Assembly (NCBI GenBank): GCA_900471515.1
Contig: UCFC01000009.1
Span: forward strand, 36,561 to 100,560
Source: Hyphomicrobiales bacterium
Lineage (GTDB): Bacteria > Pseudomonadota > Alphaproteobacteria > Rhizobiales > Rhizobiaceae
Direction: 5' to 3'
DNA: 64,000 nt
The position numbers were made by a program, and so were the translations under genes. Positions 15,927 through 24,281 of this stretch are shown here, piece after piece (position 1 is the stretch's first letter; every line of letters begins with the position of its first letter). The notes below the pieces were generated by a model. It saw only the letters and a program-made list of their open reading frames with translations, was not told the DNA's origin and searched no databases.

Positions 15927-16847
15927 ATGACGACCGCATCGCCCTCCATCGCCGTCCGCCAGTTCGAGGCCGAATACCGCCGCATCCGCAGTCGCGCCAG
16001 GATCGTGCAACTCGTTTCGGGCGTGCTTTTTGCCGCCGCCGTGCTGCTGACGGCCTGGACGGGCGGTTTCTTCGACACGACCGAGGTCAACCTGCCCTCG
16101 GGCGAGCGCGTCACCACGTGGAAATTGTGGGCCTCCCTGCCCCGCCTTGGCGAATATCTCTACAAGACGCTGCCGCATCTGCGCCTCGAAACGCTCGGCG
16201 GCGATCTCGCCGAATGGTTCTGGCGCTGGCCGGTCTGGCTGGAACTGCTCGGCGAAACGATCCTCATCGCCTATGTCGCGACGCTTCTCGGCGTCGTCGG
16301 CGCCTTCATCCTGAGTTTCCCGGCCGCCCGCAACCTCAGCCCCAGCGGTTTTCTGCTGATCGCCTCGCGCCGCTATCTGGAGGTCATCCGCACCGTTCCC
16401 GATATCGTCTGGGCGTTGATCTACGTCTTCTGCTTTGGCGTCGGACCGCTTGCCGGTGTGCTGGCGATCGCGACGCACGCGACGGGTTCGCTCGGCAAGC
16501 TCTATTCCGAGGTCAACGAGAATATCGACATGCGACCGCTGGAAGGCGTCAAGGCTTCCGGCGGCACCTGGTTCCAGCAGATGCGCTATGGCGTCGTGCC
16601 GCAGGTGATCCCGAACATCATCAGCTACACGCTGCTGCGTTTCGAGATCAACGTGCGCTCCTCCTCGATCATCGGTTATGTCGGAGCCGGCGGCCTCGGT
16701 CAGGAGATCCGCACCGCCATGTCGCTGCAGGAATATACCGATCTTTCGGCGCTGTTCGTCATCATCCTCGTTACGGTCGTCGTCATCGATTTCCTGAGCG
16801 AGAAGCTGCGCCACCGCATCATCGGCATCGAAAGCCCGAGTATCTGA
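15927..16847 (+). CDS. phnE: Phosphonate ABC transporter permease PhnE1
   Basis: 306-residue inner-membrane permease. After an N-terminal span (about residues 27-50) the BPD transport domain begins at LLGETILIAYVATLLGVVGAF; conserved blocks are RTVPDIVWALIYVF, GSLGKLYSEVNENID and RSSSIIGYVGAGGLGQEI. PhnE-type permeases are often duplicated in rhizobia and likely pair as a heterodimer with the next gene, whose ATG follows four bases after this stop. Confidence 0.9.
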   Translation: MTTASPSIAVRQFEAEYRRIRSRARIVQLVSGVLFAAAVLLTAWTGGFFDTTEVNLPSGERVTTWKLWASLPRLGEYLYKTLPHLRLETLGGDLAEWFWRWPVWLELLGETILIAYVATLLGVVGAFILSFPAARNLSPSGFLLIASRRYLEVIRTVPDIVWALIYVFCFGVGPLAGVLAIATHATGSLGKLYSEVNENIDMRPLEGVKASGGTWFQQMRYGVVPQVIPNIISYTLLRFEINVRSSSIIGYVGAGGLGQEIRTAMSLQEYTDLSALFVIILVTVVVIDFLSEKLRHRIIGIESPSI

Positions 16848-16850
16848 GCC

Positions 16851-17705
16851 ATGACCGACATTTCCTCCCTATCCGAACTGCGGCAGCGCGTGCCCGGCGC
16901 GTTTACGGTTCCGTCACGCGTGCGCATGATGCGTTATGCGGGCGCCATTGCCCTTATCCTGCCGCTCCTTGCCGGCCTCTACCTTTTCGACTTCTCGCCT
17001 GCACGCATCCTCAACGGCCTGACCCGGCTCGGCATGATCTTCTCCTTCATGTTCCCGCCCTACATCTGGACGACCTGGCAGGAATGGGGCGACGTGCTTG
17101 TCGGCCTCGGACAGACAATTTCGATGGCCTTCCTCGGAACGCTGCTTGGCGCTCTCGTCGCCTTTCCGCTCGCCTTTCTCGGCGCGAAGAACATCGTGCC
17201 GCTCGGCTGGGTGCGTCTCTCCACCCGACGTGGCTTCGACGCCTTGCGTGCCGTCGAGCAGATCGTGCTTGCGCTGATCTTCATCCGCGCCTTCGGGCTC
17301 GGCCCGCTTCCGGGTGTCTTCGCCATCGCCGTTTCGGAAATCGGCACTTTCGCCAAGCTCTTTTCGGAGGCAATCGAAAATACTTCGCGCAAACCCGTCG
17401 ATGGTGTTCTGGCATCGGGCGGCGGGCCGCTGCAGACCATCCGGCTCGCCATCCTGCCGCAAGCCATGCCGGTGATCCTGTCGATCATGCTTTACAATTT
17501 CGAATCCAACACCCGCTCCGGTACCATCCTCGGCATTGTCGGCGCCGGCGGAATCGGCTTTCTGCTTGCAGATCGCATTGCCGCGTATCGATGGCCGGAA
17601 GCATGGACAATCATCTTCCTGATCGTCGCCGTCGTTTATGCTATCGATCTTTCCTCCGCCTGGCTGCGTGGCAGGATCATTGGCAAGAACGACAGTCTGC
17701 GCTAG
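16851..17705 (+). CDS. phnE: Phosphonate ABC transporter permease PhnE2
   Basis: 284-residue paralogue of the preceding permease with the same block order: GQTISMAFLGTLLGALVAFPLAF, EQIVLALIFIRAFGLGPLPGV, GTFAKLFSEAIENTSRKPVDG and RSGTILGIVGAGGIGFLLADRI. It should complete a PhnC2-PhnE1E2 importer with PhnD. Confidence 0.9.
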   Translation: MTDISSLSELRQRVPGAFTVPSRVRMMRYAGAIALILPLLAGLYLFDFSPARILNGLTRLGMIFSFMFPPYIWTTWQEWGDVLVGLGQTISMAFLGTLLGALVAFPLAFLGAKNIVPLGWVRLSTRRGFDALRAVEQIVLALIFIRAFGLGPLPGVFAIAVSEIGTFAKLFSEAIENTSRKPVDGVLASGGGPLQTIRLAILPQAMPVILSIMLYNFESNTRSGTILGIVGAGGIGFLLADRIAAYRWPEAWTIIFLIVAVVYAIDLSSAWLRGRIIGKNDSLR

Positions 17706-17735
17706 GCAACGGAAGAGCGTGGCAAGGGAAATTGA

Positions 17736-18545
17736 ATGGCAAGGATAATGGTGGTCGGCAACGCCAATGTCGACCGGATCTGGTGGCTCGACCGGCCAGT
17801 CGCCCCAGGCAGCAGGCTTTCCTGTCAGGCGATCGAGGAACGTTACGGCGGTGGCGGCTATAATACCGGCATCGTCCTGCTTGACCTCGGTCATGAGGTG
17901 ACGCTCGTCACCAGCCTTTACGATGACGACAAGGGGCGTACCTACCTGAACGATCTCCGCCAGCGCGGCTTCAATACCGATTTCGTCAACCTCGTACCCG
18001 GCACCACGCCATCGGTGGAGATCCTTGTCGACCCGCAAGGGGAGCGCACCATCATCGCGCCAGCCGGCCGCCGCAGGCCCGGCATCGAGGCTCTGCCAGA
18101 AGTCGATGCCTCCCTTGTCTATCTCAACACGCGCGGCATGAGCGAGGCCGCATTGAAGCGGCTGGACGATTTCGATCAGGTGGTCTCACAGTACCCGCTA
18201 TTCGCCGAACGCCGGCCGGCGAATGTCCTGATCGCATCGCGCTCGGACGTGACGGGCGCGGCACGAACGGCCTGGCAGGCAGCTGCCGAGGTCGCCGGGC
18301 CGCGGCTCGAAACGCTCGTCCTGACGAGCGGCACACAACCCATCGAGATCGTCAGCCGGCGGGATCAGATTATCGTCGATGTCCCTACCACCGCCCCCGT
18401 GCGCGACACGACAGGAGCCGGGGACTATTTTGCCGGTGGTTACATCGATGCCATGGTGCGCGGCCTCGATGCCGACGCGGCGGCACTGGCCGGCTGTAAG
18501 GCCGCGGCCCAGCGCCTCGCAGCCGCAGAACATGCCGGCCCTTGA
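17736..18545 (+). CDS. PfkB/ribokinase-family kinase at the end of the phn cluster
   Basis: 269 residues. PfkB signature 1 is YGGGGYNTGIVLLDLGHEV and signature 2 is DTTGAGDYFAGGYIDAM with the catalytic Asp in GAGD; the fold is complete though shorter than ribokinase (~309). It follows phnE2 by 30 bases with AGGGA before the ATG, so it is probably co-transcribed. The cluster has no phnN (ribose 1,5-bisphosphate kinase), and a ribokinase-fold enzyme in that position may phosphorylate the sugar product; this is inference. It is distinct from the LacI-PfkB fusion at the other end of the cluster. Confidence 0.8.
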   Translation: MARIMVVGNANVDRIWWLDRPVAPGSRLSCQAIEERYGGGGYNTGIVLLDLGHEVTLVTSLYDDDKGRTYLNDLRQRGFNTDFVNLVPGTTPSVEILVDPQGERTIIAPAGRRRPGIEALPEVDASLVYLNTRGMSEAALKRLDDFDQVVSQYPLFAERRPANVLIASRSDVTGAARTAWQAAAEVAGPRLETLVLTSGTQPIEIVSRRDQIIVDVPTTAPVRDTTGAGDYFAGGYIDAMVRGLDADAAALAGCKAAAQRLAAAEHAGP

Positions 18546-18668
18546 AAGACAGGCACGCAAGTCTCACCTGATATTCTCCATTGTTCACCTGTCGAACGAC
18601 AGCCCTTTGCCATCAGCAGTCGCTGCCGGTCCTCAACATCGACGCCTCGCGGCGTCGGAGGAGATTTC

Positions 18669-19628
18669 ATGGGATTCATTGATCGTGACATTCAGCCGTC
18701 GTCGGACGCCGGGCTGCTGGATGCCTATTCCGAAACGGTGTCCGGCGTCGTCGATACGGTCGGCCCGGCAGTTAGCCGCATCGAACGCATCGGCGGACGG
18801 GCGGGGCACGGCTCCGGCTTTGCCATCTCGCCTGACGGACTTGTCGTTACCAACAATCACGTCGTCGGCGATGCGAAGGCCGTTACCATCAAGACACCTG
18901 ACGGTGCCGTGGTGGAGGGGCGTGTTCTCGGCCGTGACGAGGACACCGACCTCGCCCTCATTCGCGCCAATGACTGGTCCGGCGCCTGGGCGCAGCTTGC
19001 CGATTCCAAGAAGCTGAAGCGCGGGCATATTGCAGTCGCCATCGGCAACCCGCTCGGCTTCGAATGGACGGTTACCGCCGGTGTCGTCTCCGCGCTCGGC
19101 CGCTCGATGCGCGCCGCGAGCGGCCGGCTGATGGAGGATATCATCCAGACGGATGCGGCGCTCAATCCCGGCAATTCCGGCGGCCCGCTCGTCTCGTCTT
19201 CGGGTGAGGTAATCGGCGTCAATACCGCGGTCATCCAGGGCGCGCAGAGCATCGCCTTTGCGGTCGCCTCGAATACCGCCAGGCATGTGGTCTCGGAGAT
19301 CCTGCGCTTCGGCGAGGTCAGGCGCGGCTATATCGGTATCGCGGCCGATACCGTCGATCTGCATCGGCGCATCGCGCTCGAGGCCGGTGTGCCGCAGCGC
19401 ACGACTGTCCGCCTGCGCCGTGTCGAGGATGGCGGTCCCGCCGCCAGTGCCGGCCTTCGCGAAGGCGATTATCTGCTCGCCATCGGCGGGCATCCGGTTT
19501 CGGGAATAGACGATGTCATACGGCTTCTGGACGGCGCGACGATCGATGCCGATGTCGATGTGCTGATCTTCTCCGTCGCCGGTCGGATCGAGCAACGCAC
19601 TGTTCGCCCGGTGAGAAGGGCACATTGA
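18669..19628 (+). CDS. Trypsin-like serine protease with PDZ domain (Deg/HtrA-like, no signal peptide)
   Basis: 319 residues. The catalytic triad is visible as His in TNNHVVG, Asp in DEDTDLALI and Ser in LNPGNSGGPLV. A PDZ domain occupies about residues 225-310 (GYIGIAAD, GGPAASAGLREGDYLLAIGG). Unlike DegP/DegS there is no signal peptide or membrane anchor: the protein begins MGFIDRDIQPSSDAGLLDAYSE. GGAGGAG precedes the ATG. Cytoplasmic action on misfolded proteins is inferred. Confidence 0.85.
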   Translation: MGFIDRDIQPSSDAGLLDAYSETVSGVVDTVGPAVSRIERIGGRAGHGSGFAISPDGLVVTNNHVVGDAKAVTIKTPDGAVVEGRVLGRDEDTDLALIRANDWSGAWAQLADSKKLKRGHIAVAIGNPLGFEWTVTAGVVSALGRSMRAASGRLMEDIIQTDAALNPGNSGGPLVSSSGEVIGVNTAVIQGAQSIAFAVASNTARHVVSEILRFGEVRRGYIGIAADTVDLHRRIALEAGVPQRTTVRLRRVEDGGPAASAGLREGDYLLAIGGHPVSGIDDVIRLLDGATIDADVDVLIFSVAGRIEQRTVRPVRRAH

Positions 19629-19656
19629 GCGATCGCTTAGCCTGGGCGGTTAAAAC

Positions 19657-19687
19657 GAGAACGAAGCCGAGGATCGCCTTCGTTCTC
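19657..19687 (-). terminator. Terminator-like hairpin between convergent genes
   Basis: GAGAACGAAG (19657-19666) pairs perfectly with CTTCGTTCTC (19678-19687). On the minus strand the stem is followed by GTTTTAACC, so it best serves the dehalogenase transcript; on the plus strand no T-tract follows. Confidence 0.55.
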
Positions 19688-19705
19688 CCATCGAACCGAA
19701 CCACG

Positions 19706-20605
19706 TCAGCTCATGCGACGAGACTTTCTCGCCTCGATCTCGGCGATGAACTCGGCAACCGTTTCGCCGATGATCTCCGGATGGTCTTCCTGCAGATAGT
19801 GCAGGCCCGACCCGAGCTTCACCAGCCGGCAGTCGTGCAAGCGCCTTGCATAATCTTCGGCAACGGCAGGCGGGATGAGCGCACCCGGATCGCCGGTGAA
19901 AAGAAGCTTCGGGTAGTGCGACAAAGCCAGCGCCTCATGTGCCTTTTCCATGGTGGCGTAGACATCTGCCGGCTCGCCGGCAATCGGCAGCTCGTTCGGG
20001 AACCGCCATGTCGGCCTGCGCGAGGCCTCGGTCGAAAACGGCGCGCGATAGACGGCCATCTCCTCCTCGTTGAGTTGGCGGGCGGTCGCACCGGGCAGCA
20101 CGCCTTCAACGAAAATATTGTCCCTCAGGATGAGTGCTTCGCCCTCTCCCGGCGTGCGGAACTTTCGGAAGATCTCGCGCTCCGCACTGTCCTGCAGGAA
20201 CTCGTCCCAGGTCGGGATCGGCCGGATGAACTCCATGAAGGCGAGACCACGGGCAAAGTCGGGGCGACGGGCGGCGAGATGGAAGGCCAGGCCGCTTCCC
20301 CAATCCTGAGCCACAAGATAGGCCGATCCGATGCCCATCTTGGCAATGAAGCCATCGAGGTAACGGACATGATCCTCGAAGCGATAGGCAATATCCGGCT
20401 TGCCGGACTGGCCGAAGCCGATCAGGTCCGGAGCGACGCAATGGGCGACATCGGCAACATGCGGGATGATGTTGCGCCAGATATAGGACGAGGTGGGATT
20501 GCCATGCAGAAAGAGGGCGACAGGGCCGTCCGTTCGGCCCGCCTCCCGATATGCCATTTCAGAATCGAGAACCGGTATGCGCGGCAGGCTGATATCAGGT
20601 CTCAT
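19706..20605 (-). CDS. Haloalkane dehalogenase, HLD-II (LinB/DhaA) subfamily
   Basis: 299-residue alpha/beta hydrolase close to LinB. HGNPTSSYIWRNIIPH gives the oxyanion and halide-binding Asn; VAQDWGSGLAF gives the nucleophile Asp and the halide-stabilising Trp; MEFIRPIPTW gives the catalytic Glu; and LHYLQEDHPE gives the catalytic His. The cap-region block RDNIFVEGVLPG is also conserved. It would hydrolyse carbon-halogen bonds of haloalkanes. The ATG at 20605 overlaps the tetR stop by 11 bases and is preferred to an upstream ATG at 20632. Unlike A. tumefaciens DatA, which has Tyr, the second halide ligand is Trp. Confidence 0.85.
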   Translation of the reverse strand: MRPDISLPRIPVLDSEMAYREAGRTDGPVALFLHGNPTSSYIWRNIIPHVADVAHCVAPDLIGFGQSGKPDIAYRFEDHVRYLDGFIAKMGIGSAYLVAQDWGSGLAFHLAARRPDFARGLAFMEFIRPIPTWDEFLQDSAEREIFRKFRTPGEGEALILRDNIFVEGVLPGATARQLNEEEMAVYRAPFSTEASRRPTWRFPNELPIAGEPADVYATMEKAHEALALSHYPKLLFTGDPGALIPPAVAEDYARRLHDCRLVKLGSGLHYLQEDHPEIIGETVAEFIAEIEARKSRRMS

Positions 20606-21194
20606 GGGTGTGATCCTTGAACACGGTGGCAAAGACGATCGTCTTGAACCGCTCCAGAGGCTGGGCGTCCCGCGAGACTTTCATGCGCAAGATCGCGCCT
20701 TCCCATGAAGCGAGGAGGAATTCGGCCAGGTCTTCGGCACTGATCGCATCGTCGATCTCGCCGGAGGCCTGTCCTTCGGCAATGCAGGCCGTAAACGGCG
20801 CGCTCCACTCGCCAAAGATTTCCGAGAGTCGCGTGCGCAGCATTTCGCTTTGCGGGGCCGCCTCCAGGCTGAGATCGCCGATCAGGCAGCCACGACTGAA
20901 ACCGTCGGCTGCCAGGCGGCCGGTGATGATGTCGAGATATTTCTCGATGCGCCGGCGTGGCCGCAGCCCCGCATCTCCCAGCGCCGCCTCGATGGCGCAC
21001 TGAACATCGCGAAAATAGAGATCGAGCACCTCCTTCGTGAATTCCTCCTTGGAACGAAAGTGGTTGGTGAACGAACCCTGCGGTACTCCCGCCTCGACGA
21101 CGATGTCGCGCACGCCGGCGCCAATGTAACCCTTGCGGAACATGACCTTGCGGCCGGCTTCGAGAATTGTGTTTCGGTGCGAGTGTTTTGCCAT
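20595..21194 (-). CDS. TetR-family regulator upstream of the dehalogenase
   Basis: 199 residues, N-terminal HTH (MAKHSHRNTILEAGRKVMFRKGYIGAGVRDIVVEAGVPQGSFTNHF region, ends at PQGSFTNHFRSKEEF) and a TetR_C domain that includes GCLIGDLSLEAAP. It is first in a two-gene operon with the haloalkane dehalogenase, which it probably represses. An inverted repeat lies just upstream of its start. Confidence 0.88.
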   Translation of the reverse strand: MAKHSHRNTILEAGRKVMFRKGYIGAGVRDIVVEAGVPQGSFTNHFRSKEEFTKEVLDLYFRDVQCAIEAALGDAGLRPRRRIEKYLDIITGRLAADGFSRGCLIGDLSLEAAPQSEMLRTRLSEIFGEWSAPFTACIAEGQASGEIDDAISAEDLAEFLLASWEGAILRMKVSRDAQPLERFKTIVFATVFKDHTHET

Positions 21195-21201
21195 AGCGGC
21201 A

Positions 21202-21221
21202 TAATACGTACGACCGTATTA
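21202..21221. promoter_or_regulatory. Candidate TetR operator
   Basis: TAATACG (21202-21208) and CGTATTA (21215-21221) form a perfect 7-base inverted repeat around six bases, eight bases before the tetR start codon. Size and position fit a TetR-family autoregulatory operator. Confidence 0.6.
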
Positions 21222-21280
21222 AAATCAAGCCCTGTGCCTTGACCCAGTGCAGCCGACGTGAGGATCGCGAAAACACGCGC

Positions 21281-21314
21281 AAAAACAAAGGCACCCGCTG
21301 CTGGCGGGTGCCTT
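21281..21314 (-). terminator. Rho-independent terminator after the small protein/Ohr genes
   Basis: AAGGCACCCGC and GCGGGTGCCTT (21288-21298 and 21304-21314) form an 11-base stem. Reading the minus strand, TGTTTTT follows directly. It lies 36 bases after the stop of the small gene at 21350-21484 and ends the transcript coming from ohr. Confidence 0.75.
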
Positions 21315-21349
21315 GAACCTTGTCTTCGACGATATCGGGCGGCGCTCGC

Positions 21350-21484
21350 CTACAGGTCTTCCGGTATTCCGGAGGCCGCATCAAGCAAACCAGACAGCGC
21401 CGATGGTTCGTCGGAGAATACGTCATAGACGCATGGAGCTGCAAAGATTGCCGCCCCCAGAATGATGATGATGATCCGTTTCAT
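21350..21484 (-). CDS. Small exported-looking protein, 44 residues
   Basis: The minus strand has AAGGAGC six bases before ATG, then MKRIIIIILGAAIFAAP and an acidic tail ending DEPSALSGL and GIPEDL. The first 17 residues are a positively charged start plus a hydrophobic stretch, like a signal peptide or membrane anchor. A terminator follows 36 bases after the stop, and ohr lies 25 bases upstream on the same strand. I recognise no family. The good ribosome site, reading frame and terminator argue for a real gene. Confidence 0.55.
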   Translation of the reverse strand: MKRIIIIILGAAIFAAPCVYDVFSDEPSALSGLLDAASGIPEDL

Positions 21485-21509
21485 CGAAGCTCCTTGGACC
21501 TAAGCCGGG

Positions 21510-21941
21510 CTACGCCTCCCCGACCTGGACAAGGTTCAGTTCGACATTGATGTTGCCGCGCGTTGCCTTCGAGTAAGGGCAGGTCTGGTGCGCTTCCTCG
21601 ACAAGCGCGCGGGCGACCTCGGGCTCAAGGCCCGGCAGGCTGATGTTGAGGCGTGCTTGCAGGAAATAGGCGTCGCCCGTCACGCCGAGATCGACTTCCG
21701 CATCGACGACGGCTTCACTGGGAAGCCTGAGCTTTCGCTTGCCGGCGGCCAAGCCCATCGCACCGATGAAGCAGGCCGACCAGCCGGCTGCGAAGAGCTG
21801 TTCCGGATTGGTGCCGGCATGGGCGCTGCCCGGGGGTGAAAGCTTGATGTCGAGCTGCGCATCGCTGCTGCGGGCCGATCCGTCGCGGCCGCCTGTCGTG
21901 CGGGTCTTGCCGGTGTAAAGAACCTTTTCAATCGTGGTCAT
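21510..21941 (-). CDS. ohr: Organic hydroperoxide resistance protein, Ohr/OsmC family
   Basis: 143 residues, typical Ohr length. It starts MTTIEKVLYTGKTRTTGGRDG; the two redox cysteines sit in GWSACFIGAMG and TCPYSKATRGN, and GTNPEQLFAAG is the family signature. Ohr reduces organic peroxides with dithiol reductants in the cytoplasm. AAGGAG precedes the ATG at 21941, whereas the longer frame up to 22082 has no homology. Confidence 0.9.
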   Translation of the reverse strand: MTTIEKVLYTGKTRTTGGRDGSARSSDAQLDIKLSPPGSAHAGTNPEQLFAAGWSACFIGAMGLAAGKRKLRLPSEAVVDAEVDLGVTGDAYFLQARLNISLPGLEPEVARALVEEAHQTCPYSKATRGNINVELNLVQVGEA

Positions 21942-22100
21942 GAGAGCACTCCTTGCGTTGGTGTCGCGACCTGCGACATCTGATGACGGAGCGGTTTTGC
22001 CCTGATGACGTATCCCCCATGTTTCCAAATTCGGCCGAACTGTATCAAAACGTAGCGCCAGCTTAACCGGACATTCTCGCATACAAAGACAGGGCCAAGA

Positions 22101-23426
22101 TCAGCTGGCGCGAATTGTGACTTCTGCGGCCAGACCGCCGCCCTCGCGATTGTAGAGCCGCACCGAACCGCCAATTGCGGCCGCCAACTGCTGGGCGATG
22201 GCGAGACCGAGACCGGCCCCCCCCGTCTCGCGGTTGCGCGACTGCTCCAGCCGGAAAAAGGGCTGCATTGCCGCCTCCAGCATGGCATCGGGAATGCCGG
22301 GGCCGCGATCCATCACCGTAATGGCGATCGCGCCGTCATCTTTTCGCTCGACGCCGATTTCGGCGCGCCCCGCAAATTTCAGCGCGTTGTCGATGAAATT
22401 GGTCAGGATGCGGCGCAGGGCGTGCGGTTTCGTCGATGCGACGCCCTGCACGAGGCCGGCCACGCTGACGGCCTTGTCCATGTCCTGATAGTCGTAGGCG
22501 ATACTGTCGATGAAGGACGAGAGATCGATGCGGGAAAATTTCTCGCCGTTGCCATGGGCGCTGCGGGCATAAGCGATACCGTCCTGCACAAGCCGCTCGA
22601 TCTCCCCGAGATCACGCACCAGCTTGTCCTTTTCGGGAGAATCGTCGGCCATATCGGCGCGCAGCCGCATGCGCGTGATCGGTGTCTGCAGATCATGCGA
22701 GATTGCCGCAAGGATCTGCACCCGCTCCTCGAGATAGTGAGCAATCCGTTCGCGCATGGCGTTGAAGGCGCGCGCCGCATGCGCCACCTCGCTTGGCCCG
22801 CGCTCGCTGAGCGGCGGGCCTTTCCTGTTGGGATCGAGCGCGTCGGCGGCAGCCGCCAATGCACCAAGCGGGCGGATCGCCTGGCGCACGGCAAACCAGG
22901 TGCAAAGCACGAGGAGCAGCATCTGGACGGCGAGCACATAGGGCAGCCATGCCGCTATCGGCATGGGCGGGCGCGGCGTGATGTCGATCGTCAAGGGGCT
23001 CCCGTCGCTCAGCGTCAGGTGCGCCTGCAGGCGGCTGATATGGCCCGGAATGGATTCCAGACGGATCGGGTATGCGCCGCCCACCGCCTCTTCGATCCTG
23101 CTGCCGATTTCCCTGCCCTTGGCGGAATTATCGGGGACACCGGGCAGGCCCGGCCCAAGCTCGAAACGGTAGTTGCCGCGGCTCAGGCGATCGAGCAGGC
23201 CGCTGCGCTGATCCGCCGGCAGGCGGTCGAGAACGGCGATCGACGTCGCGACGTCGCTTTCCAGCGTGCCGAGCATGACGGCCGTAGCCGACATGGAACG
23301 CTCGACGAAGAGGACCGTGAAGGACAGACCGTAGGCAACCGCCAGACCCAGCAGCAGAATAAGGAAAAGCCGAGCCCGCAGCGTGCTCGGCCAAAAGCCC
23401 GAACGAAGAGCGGCGGGGAGATTCAT
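22101..23426 (-). CDS. Sensor histidine kinase, EnvZ-like
   Basis: 441 residues. A membrane span (about 18-42), periplasmic loop, second span (about 158-182), HAMP domain (FAVRQAIRPLGALAAAADAL), H-box AAISHDLQTPITRMR with the phospho-accepting His, N-box NFIDNALKFA, G1 DRGPGIP and G2 GAGLGLAIA. The ATG overlaps the regulator stop by four bases, so the two are co-translated. The stimulus is unknown; no obvious target gene is adjacent. Confidence 0.9.
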   Translation of the reverse strand: MNLPAALRSGFWPSTLRARLFLILLLGLAVAYGLSFTVLFVERSMSATAVMLGTLESDVATSIAVLDRLPADQRSGLLDRLSRGNYRFELGPGLPGVPDNSAKGREIGSRIEEAVGGAYPIRLESIPGHISRLQAHLTLSDGSPLTIDITPRPPMPIAAWLPYVLAVQMLLLVLCTWFAVRQAIRPLGALAAAADALDPNRKGPPLSERGPSEVAHAARAFNAMRERIAHYLEERVQILAAISHDLQTPITRMRLRADMADDSPEKDKLVRDLGEIERLVQDGIAYARSAHGNGEKFSRIDLSSFIDSIAYDYQDMDKAVSVAGLVQGVASTKPHALRRILTNFIDNALKFAGRAEIGVERKDDGAIAITVMDRGPGIPDAMLEAAMQPFFRLEQSRNRETGGAGLGLAIAQQLAAAIGGSVRLYNREGGGLAAEVTIRAS

Positions 23427-24163
23427 GACCTTGCCTCTTCAATCTCCACCGGAACGGAAAAGACGTATCCTTCGCTGCGCACCGTCTTGATGTAAGTCGG
23501 TTCGCGGGCATCGTCGCCGAGCCGTTGGCGAACGCGGCTGACAAGCAGGTCGATGGAGCGGTCGAAGAGGTCCGCGTCCCGGCCCTGGGTCAGGTTCAGG
23601 AGCTGGTCGCGGTTGAGGACCCGCTGCGGATGATCGATGAAGACGCGCAGCAGCCGATATTCGGCGCCGCTCAAAGCAATTTCCGTACCCTGCTTGTCGA
23701 GAAGATGCCGGCCGACCGTATCGAGGCGCCAGTCGCCGAAACGAAGCCACTGTCCGGCTTCTGAAATCTGCAGGTTGGGCGGCAGGGCGCGGGTTCGGCG
23801 CAGAACAGCCTTGATGCGTGCGAGCAGTTCGCGCGCGGCAAAGGGCTTGGGCAGATAGTCGTCGGCGCCCATTTCCAGCCCAATGATACGGTCCATCTCG
23901 TCGCTGCGGGCCGTCAGCATCAGGATCGGCGTCGCCTTGTGTTTACCGGCCCGCAGTTCGCGGGTGAGCACAAGCCCGTCATCGCCAGGCATCATGAGAT
24001 CGAGCACGATGAGATCGACCGTGTTGCCTTCGAGAAAACTGCGCATCTGGCGGCCATCGGCGGCAACGCTCGTACGAAGGCCATTCTTCTTCAGGTAGCT
24101 CGAAACCAGTTCGCGGATTTCACGATCGTCGTCGACGATCAGAATATGGTCGATATGCTCCAT
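23423..24163 (-). CDS. OmpR-family response regulator
   Basis: 246 residues. The receiver domain has the acidic pair DDD (residues 10-12), phospho-Asp in LIVLDLMMPGDDG, Thr in LMLTARS and Lys in YLPKPF. The C-terminal winged helix includes LSGAEYRLLRVFIDHPQRVLNRDQLL and RSIDLLVSRVRQRL...RSEGYVF. The ATG at 24163 was chosen at the domain start; the frame opens 51 codons further without homology. It pairs with the downstream kinase. Confidence 0.9.
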   Translation of the reverse strand: MEHIDHILIVDDDREIRELVSSYLKKNGLRTSVAADGRQMRSFLEGNTVDLIVLDLMMPGDDGLVLTRELRAGKHKATPILMLTARSDEMDRIIGLEMGADDYLPKPFAARELLARIKAVLRRTRALPPNLQISEAGQWLRFGDWRLDTVGRHLLDKQGTEIALSGAEYRLLRVFIDHPQRVLNRDQLLNLTQGRDADLFDRSIDLLVSRVRQRLGDDAREPTYIKTVRSEGYVFSVPVEIEEARS

Positions 24164-24281
24164 GTCAGGACGTCCGTATCCTCTGTCGGTCAGGCGCAAG
24201 GCATCGTCGCCATTCTCTCTTTTGACTCTGAATCGGCGGCCGCGATACAGGCAAGTGCGTTCGCCGCCGCCATGGCAGGTT

